A DNA stretch of 64,000 nucleotides from Bacteroidaceae bacterium (GTDB lineage Bacteria > Bacteroidota > Bacteroidia > Bacteroidales > Bacteroidaceae): positions 1 through 64,000 of the forward strand of contig JAFZZI010000015.1 in the NCBI GenBank assembly GCA_017615835.1, read 5' to 3'. Each line of letters starts with the position of its first letter. Position 1 is the stretch's first letter. Under the pieces are notes generated by a model. That model searched no databases. It saw only the letters and a program-made list of their open reading frames with translations, and was not told the DNA's origin. The position numbers and the translations under genes were made by a program. Below are positions 27,618 through 35,909 of the stretch, piece after piece.

Positions 27618-28445
27618 TCACTCTTCTTCAGCTGCTTTCCTACGTGATGAGCGTTTCTTGACAGGTGTCTCAGTCTGAGACTCAATCTTTACTCCAGCGA
27701 GTTCCGGATCTACGAGAATACGTCCACAGTATTCACAAACTATAATTTTCTTGCGCATTCGGATATCAAGTTGCCTCTGAGGTGGAATCTTATTGAAGCA
27801 GCCTCCACAGGCATCCCTTTCAACATATACAATGCCCAGCCCATTGCGTGTATTCTTACGAATACGCTTGAAAGAAAGCAGCAGACGTGGCTCAATCAGC
27901 CCCTCCAAGACCTTAGCCTCGTCACGCAAACGCTCCTCGTCCTTTCTAGTCTCCTCAACAATCTCCTCTAATTCAATTTTTTTCCTTTCAAGTTCGTCTC
28001 TCTTCTCCGCAAGCATGACTTTAAACTTCTCAATATCCTCTTGCTTCGCCACGAGTCCCGCCTTAGCTTCCCTTATTTTTTTCTCACCAAGTTCTATTTC
28101 CAGATTGCAGAACTCTATCTCCTTGTTCAAGCTGTCAAACTCTCTGTTATTGCGCACATTATCCTGATCAGCCTCGTACTTGGTCACCTTGCGTCTGCTC
28201 TCCTCGATACTGAGTTCGTTGTCCTTGATACTCTTGTTGAGGGTGACAATGTCAGCTTTGTAATTGTCAATTCGAGTTGTCAAGCCAACAACCTCATCCT
28301 CAAGGTCCTGCACTTCAAGAGGAAGTTCTCCTCTAAGAATTCTGATCTCGTCAATCTTGGAAAGGATAGTCTGAAGTTGATAGAGAGACTTCAGTTTTTC
28401 CTCAACCGAAAAGTCGGTAACGTCTTTTTTTGTTTCTTTTGCCAT
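27618..28445 (-). CDS. Coiled-coil protein with C-terminal C4-type zinc ribbon
   Basis: This protein has 275 residues. Residues 10-190 are a long, highly charged coiled coil. Residues about 205-255 contain a zinc ribbon with two knuckles (CGGCFNKIPPQ and CEYCGRIL). The tail is basic then acidic. This matches the widespread 'zinc ribbon domain' family (CdsZ/FlgZ-like) whose exact role is debated; a ribosome- or RNA-linked function has been suggested for relatives. It follows Nif3 in the operon, a pairing common in many bacteria. Confidence 0.85.
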   Translation of the reverse strand: MAKETKKDVTDFSVEEKLKSLYQLQTILSKIDEIRILRGELPLEVQDLEDEVVGLTTRIDNYKADIVTLNKSIKDNELSIEESRRKVTKYEADQDNVRNNREFDSLNKEIEFCNLEIELGEKKIREAKAGLVAKQEDIEKFKVMLAEKRDELERKKIELEEIVEETRKDEERLRDEAKVLEGLIEPRLLLSFKRIRKNTRNGLGIVYVERDACGGCFNKIPPQRQLDIRMRKKIIVCEYCGRILVDPELAGVKIESQTETPVKKRSSRRKAAEEE

Positions 28446-28511
28446 AGTCTCGTATAGAATTTTGAACTTTTTCTATCTTGTCAAATACCGGCATCCTTGC
28501 CAGGAAATTAT

Positions 28512-29288
28512 CTATTTGCACCTGACAGGATTCGTTATACACCTCGTTTTTTCAAGTCTGAGTGCCGGAATCTCATGTCGAAGCAGCGAATATAAAAGAT
28601 CTACTGTAAACTGCTCACTTTCATAATGGCCCAGCTCAATCAGAAGAATTTCGCCGTCATGTCCGAATAGGCGATGGTACCCTATCTCGCCCGTCACAAA
28701 TGCATCCGCACCCGTTGCTATGGCTTTGGGAATAAGGAATGCTCCCGAACCTCCACAAACAGCCACCTTGTGGATAGGTTTGTCATAATTACCGTTGCAT
28801 CTTATGTGTTTGACCCCGAAAACGCTCTTCACAAGATCGACAAATGCAGATTCATACATTGTCGTAGTGAGAAGTCCCGTAAGGCCTGAACCTGAACCAT
28901 TCGTCTTCGGCTCAAGCCAATCCAGGTCTTGCAGGCCAAGCCGACTCGCAATCTCGTAGTTGACGCCACCACGAGCGTTGTCCAGACAGGTGTGCGATGA
29001 ATATATGGTTATTCCATTACGTATTGCTTCAATGACACACCTGCCGACAGAACTCCCATCAGTTATTGAACGCAAGGGAGCGAAGAGCAATGGGTGGTGC
29101 GACACTATAAGGTTAAATCCGAGACTTATAGCTTCTCTGATGACCTCTTCAGTAATATCCAAACACAACAAAGCCCCTGAAACCTCCGTCTCCGTCAATC
29201 CAACCTGCAGGCCTGAATTATCATAATCATCCTGCAGAGGCAGAGGCGCGAATCTCTCAAGGGCATCAATAACATCCCTGATTATCAT
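28512..29288 (-). CDS. Nif3-like dinuclear metal-centre protein
   Basis: This protein has 258 residues with ATG at 29288 (MIIRDVIDALERFAP, the usual family start). The metal-binding residues are in SHHPLLF (about 62-68) and SHTCLDNARGG (about 98-108), with C-terminal ligands near GEIGYHR and LGHYESE. It lacks the central PII-like insert found in the roughly 365-residue form, so it is the short form. Family members (YbgI, Nif3, GTP cyclohydrolase I type 2 in annotations) form hexameric toroids; the reaction is unsettled. It is probably transcribed with the Zn-ribbon gene downstream and the transporter upstream. Confidence 0.88.
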   Translation of the reverse strand: MIIRDVIDALERFAPLPLQDDYDNSGLQVGLTETEVSGALLCLDITEEVIREAISLGFNLIVSHHPLLFAPLRSITDGSSVGRCVIEAIRNGITIYSSHTCLDNARGGVNYEIASRLGLQDLDWLEPKTNGSGSGLTGLLTTTMYESAFVDLVKSVFGVKHIRCNGNYDKPIHKVAVCGGSGAFLIPKAIATGADAFVTGEIGYHRLFGHDGEILLIELGHYESEQFTVDLLYSLLRHEIPALRLEKTRCITNPVRCK

Positions 29289-29328
29289 CACCTTTTCGGT
29301 TAATCGCTGCAAATGTAATAATAATCGA

Positions 29329-30243
29329 TTAAATACACAACCATACAATTGCTATGGTAGCTACAATCATACCTGCCACCTGCAGTATTTTCAACTTCTC
29401 ACCAAAACATAGCCATCCGACTATCGCTCCAATAGCCACTATGCCGGCATTGTGAAAAGGGAAAAGTATTGACGAGTCTACAGTCCTCATCGAAATCACC
29501 AGTAAATAAGTACAAAAGAAGTTCGCTGATCCAAGTCCTATCCCCCCCAATATTGTCTGCCAAGTGAAACGAGTCCGTTCCTTCTTTTCTTTACGAGACA
29601 TCAACATCTTATACAATTCAGTGAAAAGGCATATCAGAAACGCAGTAATGAAAATGACTGAAGTTCCCATGGCATTCATCGCAGATACCACATCCTCACC
29701 CTTGGATCCGTATGTCATACTCATGTCGTTCTGCATCCATTTCAACAACGCATTACTGGTTCCGAAAATCAGGAAAACAGCCAAAGCCAGCATAATAGCA
29801 CGACTACGCTTTCCCTGACCCCCTACCACGCTTCGCATATCAGTGCAGATTATCATTATGAGTCCTACAATCACGATAAAAATGGCCAGCCAATTGGGTT
29901 TCTCGCTGCCAGGAAGGAACACATAGCAGAAAACAATCGGAATGACCATCGATGCCCTGCTGCAGACCGTCGAGAGGGCAACTCCGATTTTTTCGGTACT
30001 GATATTCAGCAAAACAAGTCCCCTAATAAAAACAAGACCGAGAATGAGAGCAATAGGGAACCAACTCTCATGAGACGGGTTCACCAATCCACTCCCTTTC
30101 ATCGAAATCAGCCAACCCCACAGAAATGCAACTGCATAATTGACCATGATTGCCTTCATTCCATCAATCCCCTTGATTTGAAAGATTTTGAAGAAGACCG
30201 AAAACATTGCGGCACATATTGTCGCCAGAGCCAGTGCTATCAT
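29329..30243 (-). CDS. EamA/DMT-type membrane transporter
   Basis: This protein has 304 residues from ATG 30243 and about ten transmembrane helices arranged as two repeats. The second repeat ends with the EamA-like 'VAIGAIVGWLCFGEKLKILQVAGMIVA' region. A short charged loop (RKEKKERTRF, about 215-225) separates the halves. The substrate is unknown. The start is chosen because an -7 box TATCTTTG lies 9-16 bp upstream at 30252-30259, while the longer reading to 30297 would run through it. It heads a likely operon with Nif3 and the Zn-ribbon protein. Confidence 0.82.
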   Translation of the reverse strand: MIALALATICAAMFSVFFKIFQIKGIDGMKAIMVNYAVAFLWGWLISMKGSGLVNPSHESWFPIALILGLVFIRGLVLLNISTEKIGVALSTVCSRASMVIPIVFCYVFLPGSEKPNWLAIFIVIVGLIMIICTDMRSVVGGQGKRSRAIMLALAVFLIFGTSNALLKWMQNDMSMTYGSKGEDVVSAMNAMGTSVIFITAFLICLFTELYKMLMSRKEKKERTRFTWQTILGGIGLGSANFFCTYLLVISMRTVDSSILFPFHNAGIVAIGAIVGWLCFGEKLKILQVAGMIVATIAIVWLCI

Positions 30244-30251
30244 ATCAGTGA

Positions 30252-30259
30252 CAAAGATA
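30252..30259 (-). promoter_or_regulatory. -7 box for the EamA-Nif3-Zn-ribbon operon
   Basis: TATCTTTG on the minus strand, 9 bp before ATG 30243. The leader should be only a few nucleotides long. No exact -33 match. Confidence 0.5.
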
Positions 30260-30353
30260 GTGCATGCAGTGCGAAGAAAAAAACATCGCTGCATCAATTA
30301 CAAACAGGGGACACAGTAGACAGGTTAGCGAAGTCATTATACTATGAAATAAA

Positions 30354-30384
30354 TTTGGACTACTTCCGTTTTTACGTAAATTTG
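30354..30384 (+). promoter_or_regulatory. Promoter of the nicotinamidase-pncB operon
   Basis: -33 TTTG (30354-30357), a 19-bp spacer, -7 TAAATTTG (30377-30384), 22 bp before ATG 30407. Its position supports the longer, signal-bearing start of the nicotinamidase. Confidence 0.85.
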
Positions 30385-30406
30385 CAACAAATAACATTAA
30401 ATAAAA

Positions 30407-31114
30407 ATGAATAAATCAATTAAAAATCTTTCAGTATTCCCGGCAATACTCGCTGCAGTGACATTCGCTTCGTGTAACTATTTTACTTCATCAAATAAAA
30501 ACATTGATTCTTCAAACAGTTCTCAATCTGCGACCGTATCATCCAGTGAGAAAACATCAGACAACATGACAAGCAGCAACATATTAGTAATAGTAGATCT
30601 TCAAAAAGATTTCATTGACGGTACTTTACCGGCAAAGAACGGTGCAGATGTAATTGCTCCGATAAAAGGAATTATTCCGCAGTTTGACAAAGTGTACTTT
30701 ACGCTCGACTGGCACCCATACAATCACTGTTCGTTCAAGGCATATGGTGGTATTTGGCCCGAGCATTGCGTGCAGTACACAGAAGGAGCGTCATTGCCCA
30801 ACGGCATTCTTGAAGGAGTGAGCAACTCCAGGCTTCGTTTCCTCCCGAAGGGAAACAACCCCGAGCGAGAGGAATACGGTCAGTTTGAGTTTATGCAGGC
30901 AGATAATCAGGACCTTTTCAGAAAGGGCGACAAGGTCGTAGTGTGCGGCATCGCAGCAGAGTATTGTGTTCTTGAAACGCTAAAGAATCTGGTACGTCTA
31001 AGCAAAGTAATCGGTTTTAACCTCTATGTTTTCAATGAGGGAGTTGCTTGCATAGAAACGAACGATCCACTTCTCGATTACATGAAGGAAAACAACATAA
31101 AGTTCTACAAATAA
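30407..31114 (+). CDS. pncA: Nicotinamidase with a lipoprotein signal peptide
   Basis: Nicotinamidase hydrolyses nicotinamide to nicotinate and ammonia for NAD salvage. The protein has 235 residues. The catalytic triad is Asp64 (VDLQKDF), Lys148 (FLPKG) and Cys187 (GIAAEYCV). The metal site is in DWHPYNH (101-107) and the GGIWPEHC motif is present. The first 53 residues are unusual: a hydrophobic signal ending in lipobox FASC (Cys23) and a Ser/Asn-rich linker. This predicts export and lipid anchoring, not the usual cytosolic enzyme. An internal ATG at 30566 would give a conventional form, but the consensus promoter sits just before the first ATG. pncB follows after 7 bp. Confidence 0.9.
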   Translation: MNKSIKNLSVFPAILAAVTFASCNYFTSSNKNIDSSNSSQSATVSSSEKTSDNMTSSNILVIVDLQKDFIDGTLPAKNGADVIAPIKGIIPQFDKVYFTLDWHPYNHCSFKAYGGIWPEHCVQYTEGASLPNGILEGVSNSRLRFLPKGNNPEREEYGQFEFMQADNQDLFRKGDKVVVCGIAAEYCVLETLKNLVRLSKVIGFNLYVFNEGVACIETNDPLLDYMKENNIKFYK

Positions 31115-31121
31115 GTAACTC

Positions 31122-32324
31122 ATGGCACAGCCTACAGTATGCAGCATGATAGAGAACGACCTCTATAAGTTCTCAATGTCATATTACTATCAGCGCACGA
31201 CCCCAGAGGGTATCGGAACGTTCTACTTTACTGACCGCAACGGCCATGTGTTCGAACAAGAATTCGTGGACGAACTGAAGAAAGAGTTCAAGAATCTCGA
31301 GAATCTGGCGCTTACAGACGAAGAATTCGAGTGGTGCCGTAAGAACATCAGTTACATTCCCCGATGTTACTTTGAATGGCTCAGCGGCTTCAGGTTTGAT
31401 TCGTCAATAATCAAAGTTTCACTGGATGAAAATGGTCATCTTCATATTGAGGCTACAGATAACATCTACAAAGTTACACTTTACGAAATTCCCATACTGA
31501 CTACGGTGTCTGAAGTGTACTACAGAATGTACAACACCACACCCATTGATTGGAACTATATTGATACCCAATTGGCACGCAAAAGTGAAATATCCAATGT
31601 GAACAAGCTCAAATTTGCAAATTTCGGGATGCGACGCCGCTATTCGCATGCTGTCGAGGATCACGTTACTGAATATCTTACAAATCATGCCAAATACTTC
31701 ATTGGTTCCTCTACAGTGTATTTCGCAATGAAATACCAGTCAATCCGAAAGGACCTGAAACCTATCGGGACAATGGCACACGAGTTGATTATGGCTACCG
31801 CTGCTTTCATGGGGCCTAAAGAAGCCAATTACTATGTAATGCAGAAGTGGAACGAGATATATGGAGGAGCGATGGGAACCATGCTGCCCGATTGCTTTAC
31901 TACCGAAGTCTTCCTCCGCAATTTCAGTATGGACATGGCCAAGTTGTACGATGGTGTCAGACACGACAGCGGTGACCCGTTCGAGTTCGGTGAAAAAATA
32001 ATAGCTAAGTACGAATCATATCACATCGACCCGACAACGAAATCCATAGTATTTAGTGACTCATTGGACTTTGATCGCGCCTTAGCCATTCACAAGTACT
32101 TTGAGAGCCGCATAAAGGTATCATTCGGCATTGGAACCAACCTTACGAACGATGTCGGTACCGCCACGCCTTTCAACATAGTAATGAAACTTAAATCGTT
32201 TCAGGTCAACCCTAGACAACCGGTTTATCCTTGCGTCAAACTCTCGGATGTGCCTGGCAAAGAACTTGGCGATCCCGACGAGATACAAAGCTACAAAGTG
32301 ATACTGGGACTACTGAAGAAATAA
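31122..32324 (+). CDS. pncB: Nicotinate phosphoribosyltransferase
   Basis: PncB joins nicotinate and PRPP (with ATP hydrolysis) to make nicotinate mononucleotide in the cytosol. The 400-residue protein has the family start ENDLYKFSMSYYYQ, the FANFGMRRRYSHAVEDH segment with the active-site His and Arg, GTMAHELIM, and the C-terminal phosphate-binding stretch SFGIGTNLTNDVG. No signal peptide. It follows the nicotinamidase by 7 bp and acts on its product, making a two-gene salvage operon. Confidence 0.95.
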   Translation: MAQPTVCSMIENDLYKFSMSYYYQRTTPEGIGTFYFTDRNGHVFEQEFVDELKKEFKNLENLALTDEEFEWCRKNISYIPRCYFEWLSGFRFDSSIIKVSLDENGHLHIEATDNIYKVTLYEIPILTTVSEVYYRMYNTTPIDWNYIDTQLARKSEISNVNKLKFANFGMRRRYSHAVEDHVTEYLTNHAKYFIGSSTVYFAMKYQSIRKDLKPIGTMAHELIMATAAFMGPKEANYYVMQKWNEIYGGAMGTMLPDCFTTEVFLRNFSMDMAKLYDGVRHDSGDPFEFGEKIIAKYESYHIDPTTKSIVFSDSLDFDRALAIHKYFESRIKVSFGIGTNLTNDVGTATPFNIVMKLKSFQVNPRQPVYPCVKLSDVPGKELGDPDEIQSYKVILGLLKK

Positions 32325-32346
32325 GAGTCCGAAAGCAGGATTAGTA

Positions 32347-32820
32347 CTAGTCCCTGATACGGAAAGAATCCGAGCCGGCAATAATTGCAGCCTCAACCCT
32401 AATAATTGACCATAGGGTTATAAAATCGAGAATCAAAGCAATCAACGGAAAAACGCCGGCCCATTGGGGACGGAACATAGCATCTTTTCTGAGCAGAATA
32501 ACGTACAGCGCAAACATGATGTAATAGCTTGCCAGAAGTAGGGCAATGAAAACGAGAAGCCGTTTCTGGAGAGTAAAATTCCTGAAGCCAGACAACAGCA
32601 ACTCGAAAAGCGCTATGGCAAGAGCAACTATCTGGACGACTCCTAAAGCCCACAGAGAACTCATACTGTCACCTTCGACAAAGTTTATCCTGAAATTTGT
32701 CAGAAATGCAGTAGCACCCTCTTCATTTGCGAACTGGCCTATCGGCATAAATAGCCCTGCAAATAGCAACAGGCACATCAGAATAAGCCAGACTTGGTGA
32801 AGGTACCCTTTCATTATCAA
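32347..32820 (-). CDS. DUF4293-family membrane protein
   Basis: This protein has 157 residues (153-157 depending on which of the early ATGs is used) and four predicted transmembrane helices: about 8-27, 58-80, 87-110 and 122-145. The charge pattern and the conserved bamD-omega-DUF4293 order match the DUF4293 family of Bacteroidetes. Function unknown. Its start overlaps the omega-subunit stop by 4 bp, so it is translationally coupled. Confidence 0.8.
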   Translation of the reverse strand: MIMKGYLHQVWLILMCLLLFAGLFMPIGQFANEEGATAFLTNFRINFVEGDSMSSLWALGVVQIVALAIALFELLLSGFRNFTLQKRLLVFIALLLASYYIMFALYVILLRKDAMFRPQWAGVFPLIALILDFITLWSIIRVEAAIIAGSDSFRIRD

Positions 32821-33149
32821 AAGAGGTCCTTCTCTTTTGAAGGATTGCGAAAATACAATTTTCCCTCAACAAACTCTTCTGCAGCGATAAGAGATGGCTT
32901 GGGAAGACGCTCGTAATAGCGGGAAATCTCAATTTGCTCCCTATTCTCGAACACCTCCTCAAGGTTGTCAGTCGTTGTGCTAAACTCCTCCAGCTTGTGC
33001 TTGAGTTCTTCCTTCATCTCAACAGAGATCTGGTTGGCACGCTTACCCATAATGGCAACACTCTCATATATGTTGCCGGTATCCTTTACAAAATCGACCA
33101 GATTGTGAGTAACAGTGTTGCTTGGAGCATTTGTTTTTTTGAAATCCAT
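32817..33149 (-). CDS. rpoZ: RNA polymerase omega/Rpb6-like subunit
   Basis: This protein has 110 residues from ATG 33149. The core 'NIYESVAIMGKRANQISVEMKEELKHKL' contains the omega/Rpb6 helix signature with the conserved R-A-N-Q-I-like segment (only partly quoted here: YESVAIMGKRANQI). Omega helps assemble beta-prime into core RNA polymerase. The Bacteroidetes form diverges from E. coli RpoZ, so the symbol is by family. It lies 7 bp after bamD and overlaps DUF4293 by 4 bp. Confidence 0.85.
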   Translation of the reverse strand: MDFKKTNAPSNTVTHNLVDFVKDTGNIYESVAIMGKRANQISVEMKEELKHKLEEFSTTTDNLEEVFENREQIEISRYYERLPKPSLIAAEEFVEGKLYFRNPSKEKDLF

Positions 33150-33156
33150 CTTATTT

Positions 33157-33972
33157 TTATTGTTGATTACCTGTATGTTTAGAAGAGACAGCAAATATTC
33201 TGTCAGCTTCCTTCATATATTTACTGTCGGGAAAGTCATTTTTGAATGCGTAATATTCATCAACAGTATCGCGATAACGGTCAAGCATCTTGTCTTGAAC
33301 ACTTTCCTGAGCCATTTTGAACTTACATCTAAGTATGAGCATGGAAAGCTCCTCTCGATACTTCGTATATGGAAATGTCTTTAGCGCATTCTCTGCAGTG
33401 ATGATACCTGATCTGTAGTTGTTGCCAAGGTAGTTACCCATATTATAATAAAGAGTAGCGGAACGCATCTCCTTCTCTACAAGCCGGTCATACAATGCAT
33501 ATACCAACTCATTGGCTCTGTTAACATATTTGCTGTAAGGATATTGTTCGATAAAATCCTGTAGTTCATTTATTGCGCCGTAGGTACTTGAAGGATCGAG
33601 ACGGGGATCCGGTGTATCATAGTAAAGGCTCTCACCTGCAAGGAAACGTGCATCTTCACTATATATGCCATTGGTGTACATCGAATAGCAGTTCTTGAAA
33701 TATTGGGACGCCATAAGCCAATCCTTCATTTTGTAATAGCAGTTTGCCAGCAGATAGACACTCTCCTCGCCCTTTGAAGTGCCACGCATTATCATGACGC
33801 ACTCCTCAAGGATAGAACTGGCATTTGAGTAACGTCCCTCCACATACATGTTCTTGGCAAGCTCATACTTTGCGTCATAATCAGACGATTTGATTATGGC
33901 ATTGTATCCGCCACAACCAGACAGTGATACCAGCAAAATAGTGAGAACTGATAGAAAGGCACACCTCCTCAT
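33157..33972 (-). CDS. bamD: Outer-membrane assembly lipoprotein BamD
   Basis: BamD is an essential partner of BamA in inserting beta-barrels into the outer membrane. The 271-residue protein has a lipoprotein signal (MRRCAFLSVLTILLVSLSGC, lipobox LSGC). It then has five TPR-like helical repeats (e.g. YELAKNMYVEGRYSNASSIL, VYLLANCYYKMKDWLMASQY, AINELQDFIEQYPYSKYV). Length and repeat layout fit BamD rather than a generic TPR protein. It heads the bamD-omega-DUF4293 operon. Confidence 0.93.
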   Translation of the reverse strand: MRRCAFLSVLTILLVSLSGCGGYNAIIKSSDYDAKYELAKNMYVEGRYSNASSILEECVMIMRGTSKGEESVYLLANCYYKMKDWLMASQYFKNCYSMYTNGIYSEDARFLAGESLYYDTPDPRLDPSSTYGAINELQDFIEQYPYSKYVNRANELVYALYDRLVEKEMRSATLYYNMGNYLGNNYRSGIITAENALKTFPYTKYREELSMLILRCKFKMAQESVQDKMLDRYRDTVDEYYAFKNDFPDSKYMKEADRIFAVSSKHTGNQQ

Positions 33973-33985
33973 ATTCCATAATTTG

Positions 33986-34003
33986 TCGCAAAATTACAGA
34001 ATT
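33986..34003 (-). promoter_or_regulatory. Promoter core of the bamD operon
   Basis: On the minus strand AATTCTGTAATTTTGCGA contains the -7 box TAATTTTG (33989-33996), 17 bp before the bamD ATG. The same 18 bases occur in the uvrB promoter at 36939-36956. GTTG rather than TTTG stands at the -33 position. Confidence 0.65.
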
Positions 34004-34056
34004 GGGCTGAACAATACAACGGTTGTCGATTAATAATTATTAAAAAGAAAGATGTT

Positions 34057-35712
34057 TCATTCGGGTATGCGCAAGATGTCGCCATTGTCCCGGACAACAT
34101 TTTCTTTCCATTTGTCAGAATACTCTTCCTGTATTGGAAAAGCCGGTATCCTAATGTCATAACCATTGTTCATGAAACTGCCATCAGGGTTCTGCCTCTT
34201 GATATTACCGTCAAGATATTTTACAAGCAGATATTTGTCAAGTTTCTTCCATCTATCAAGCAGGCGTTCGGCGTTAACTGCGCCAAATCCATTGAGGAAC
34301 GGACGTACATTTTCCCCCTTGGCCGCCATCTCAGAAACCCTTTTGTCCATCTTGGAAACCTCGGCAATTATCTCCTTCTCATAGTTGTCTATTACCTCGC
34401 GCACCTCGGACCCAATCTTGTCATAACGCAGATAGGAAAACTGTGCTATGCGGCTGACAGTCCAGTACATTGAAGTTTCAGAGTACTCAATCAGCGATCC
34501 GTTGTTCTCATCAAGACACTCTGGAATCTCGTCCGAACACGAATAAAAGGGCATTAGAGGTGATGTTGCAGCATCGTCAACACCAAACCAAAACACTCCG
34601 GCGGGCTTGTCCGTGCGACTTTGCGCCACGAACCACCAACCAGTCTGTTGAGTTGCAATCGCCCTCTCGTTAACATAACTGTGTCCATCGTACTCAAACT
34701 CCATTGGACGCCATCGGTATGGAAGATGACTCCCTCCTGCACCTATGTCCAGAGTCATGTCCATAGGAGTACCTTCGAAATGGTCACGCATCATGTCAGC
34801 CAAATCCTTTAAGAATATCTTGCGCTTGGGCTTAACATAGAGCGGCATACGATTTGTAAGATTATATCCGAGTGCGTAATCAACATAGTCGTCCATTCCA
34901 TCGGCAAACCTGTTGAAGAAAGACCAGACCCTGGCTTCGCACCCACGGGCAGAACCGAACTCAAGCGGATTATAAACATCGCTGAAGCTAAAGTCTTCGT
35001 CACGTCCCTCGAATATCCCCTGCTCACGAGCATGTTTTACCACATCCTTTGAGTACAAGAAGTTTTCCGGGTCATCGAAATCTATATGGGTTATACGTGC
35101 CTGGTTGGCATGTCCTGAGATATACCCGTCAGGTATTCTGCATGCTACCCATACGGCTCCCTTATTAACATTTATTCCCTTTTTGTTGTATTTTGGTGCT
35201 TTACCGATTATCTCCATTATCCACACTTCGTCAGGGTCACTTATGGAGAAAGATTCTCCCTCCGAGGCATACCCATACTTCTGCACAAGATCATCAATCA
35301 GCAAAATAGCCTCTCTCGCAGTCCTGCACCTCTGCAAGGCGATATATATGAGTGAGCCATAATCCATTATGGCAGTCGAGTCAATGTACTCCCGTCCCCC
35401 ATACGTAGTCTCGCCTATGGCAAGCTGATGTTCGTTCATGTTGCCTATCACAGAAAAAGTATGTCTGACCTGCGGTATTTCGCCAAGATACTTGCCACTA
35501 TCCCAATCTCGTATTTCCAGCATGGCTCCATCTGGCCAGTCTGCTGCGGGATAATGTTTAAGAGAGCCATAAAGCTGGTGTGAGTCTGCAGCATAAGTAA
35601 TCATCTGTGAGCCATCTGACGATGCACCTTTGGTAACTATCAAATTTGTACATGCAAAGGCCGGTGGAGCGACTGCAGTAAAGGCTATTATAAATGAGGT
35701 TATCCTTCTCAT
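34057..35712 (-). CDS. C69-family dipeptidase (Ntn hydrolase)
   Basis: This protein has 551 residues and a signal peptide MRRITSFIIAFTAVAPPAFA. Cleavage exposes Cys21 (CTNLIVTKGASSDGS), the N-terminal nucleophile of the PepD/C69 Ntn-hydrolase family. The family's dipeptidase fold continues through GETTYGGREYIDS and EVWIMEIIG. Secreted dipeptidases of this kind finish peptide breakdown in the periplasm or outside the cell, which suits an asaccharolytic or peptide-using Prevotella relative. Monocistronic, with a consensus promoter at 35737. Confidence 0.9.
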   Translation of the reverse strand: MRRITSFIIAFTAVAPPAFACTNLIVTKGASSDGSQMITYAADSHQLYGSLKHYPAADWPDGAMLEIRDWDSGKYLGEIPQVRHTFSVIGNMNEHQLAIGETTYGGREYIDSTAIMDYGSLIYIALQRCRTAREAILLIDDLVQKYGYASEGESFSISDPDEVWIMEIIGKAPKYNKKGINVNKGAVWVACRIPDGYISGHANQARITHIDFDDPENFLYSKDVVKHAREQGIFEGRDEDFSFSDVYNPLEFGSARGCEARVWSFFNRFADGMDDYVDYALGYNLTNRMPLYVKPKRKIFLKDLADMMRDHFEGTPMDMTLDIGAGGSHLPYRWRPMEFEYDGHSYVNERAIATQQTGWWFVAQSRTDKPAGVFWFGVDDAATSPLMPFYSCSDEIPECLDENNGSLIEYSETSMYWTVSRIAQFSYLRYDKIGSEVREVIDNYEKEIIAEVSKMDKRVSEMAAKGENVRPFLNGFGAVNAERLLDRWKKLDKYLLVKYLDGNIKRQNPDGSFMNNGYDIRIPAFPIQEEYSDKWKENVVRDNGDILRIPE

Positions 35713-35736
35713 AGGTTAACAATTTGTGGTTGTCTG

Positions 35737-35768
35737 CAAATATACTTCAACGCACGATGACAAGCAAA
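35737..35768 (-). promoter_or_regulatory. Promoter of the C69 dipeptidase gene
   Basis: On the minus strand: -33 TTTG (35765-35768), 20-bp spacer, -7 TATATTTG (35737-35744), 25 bp before the ATG at 35712. Confidence 0.85.
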
Positions 35769-35909
35769 GAGTGAGCAAAAAAAACAAAAAAGTGAACATC
35801 CGTTTTAACTAGTGAAGATTAATGCTATATAAGGAGAGAAGGATAACAATAGACGATATAAACAGACATTATAGCACGAACCTATCAACATACTAATTAA
35901 TAGAGTTTT

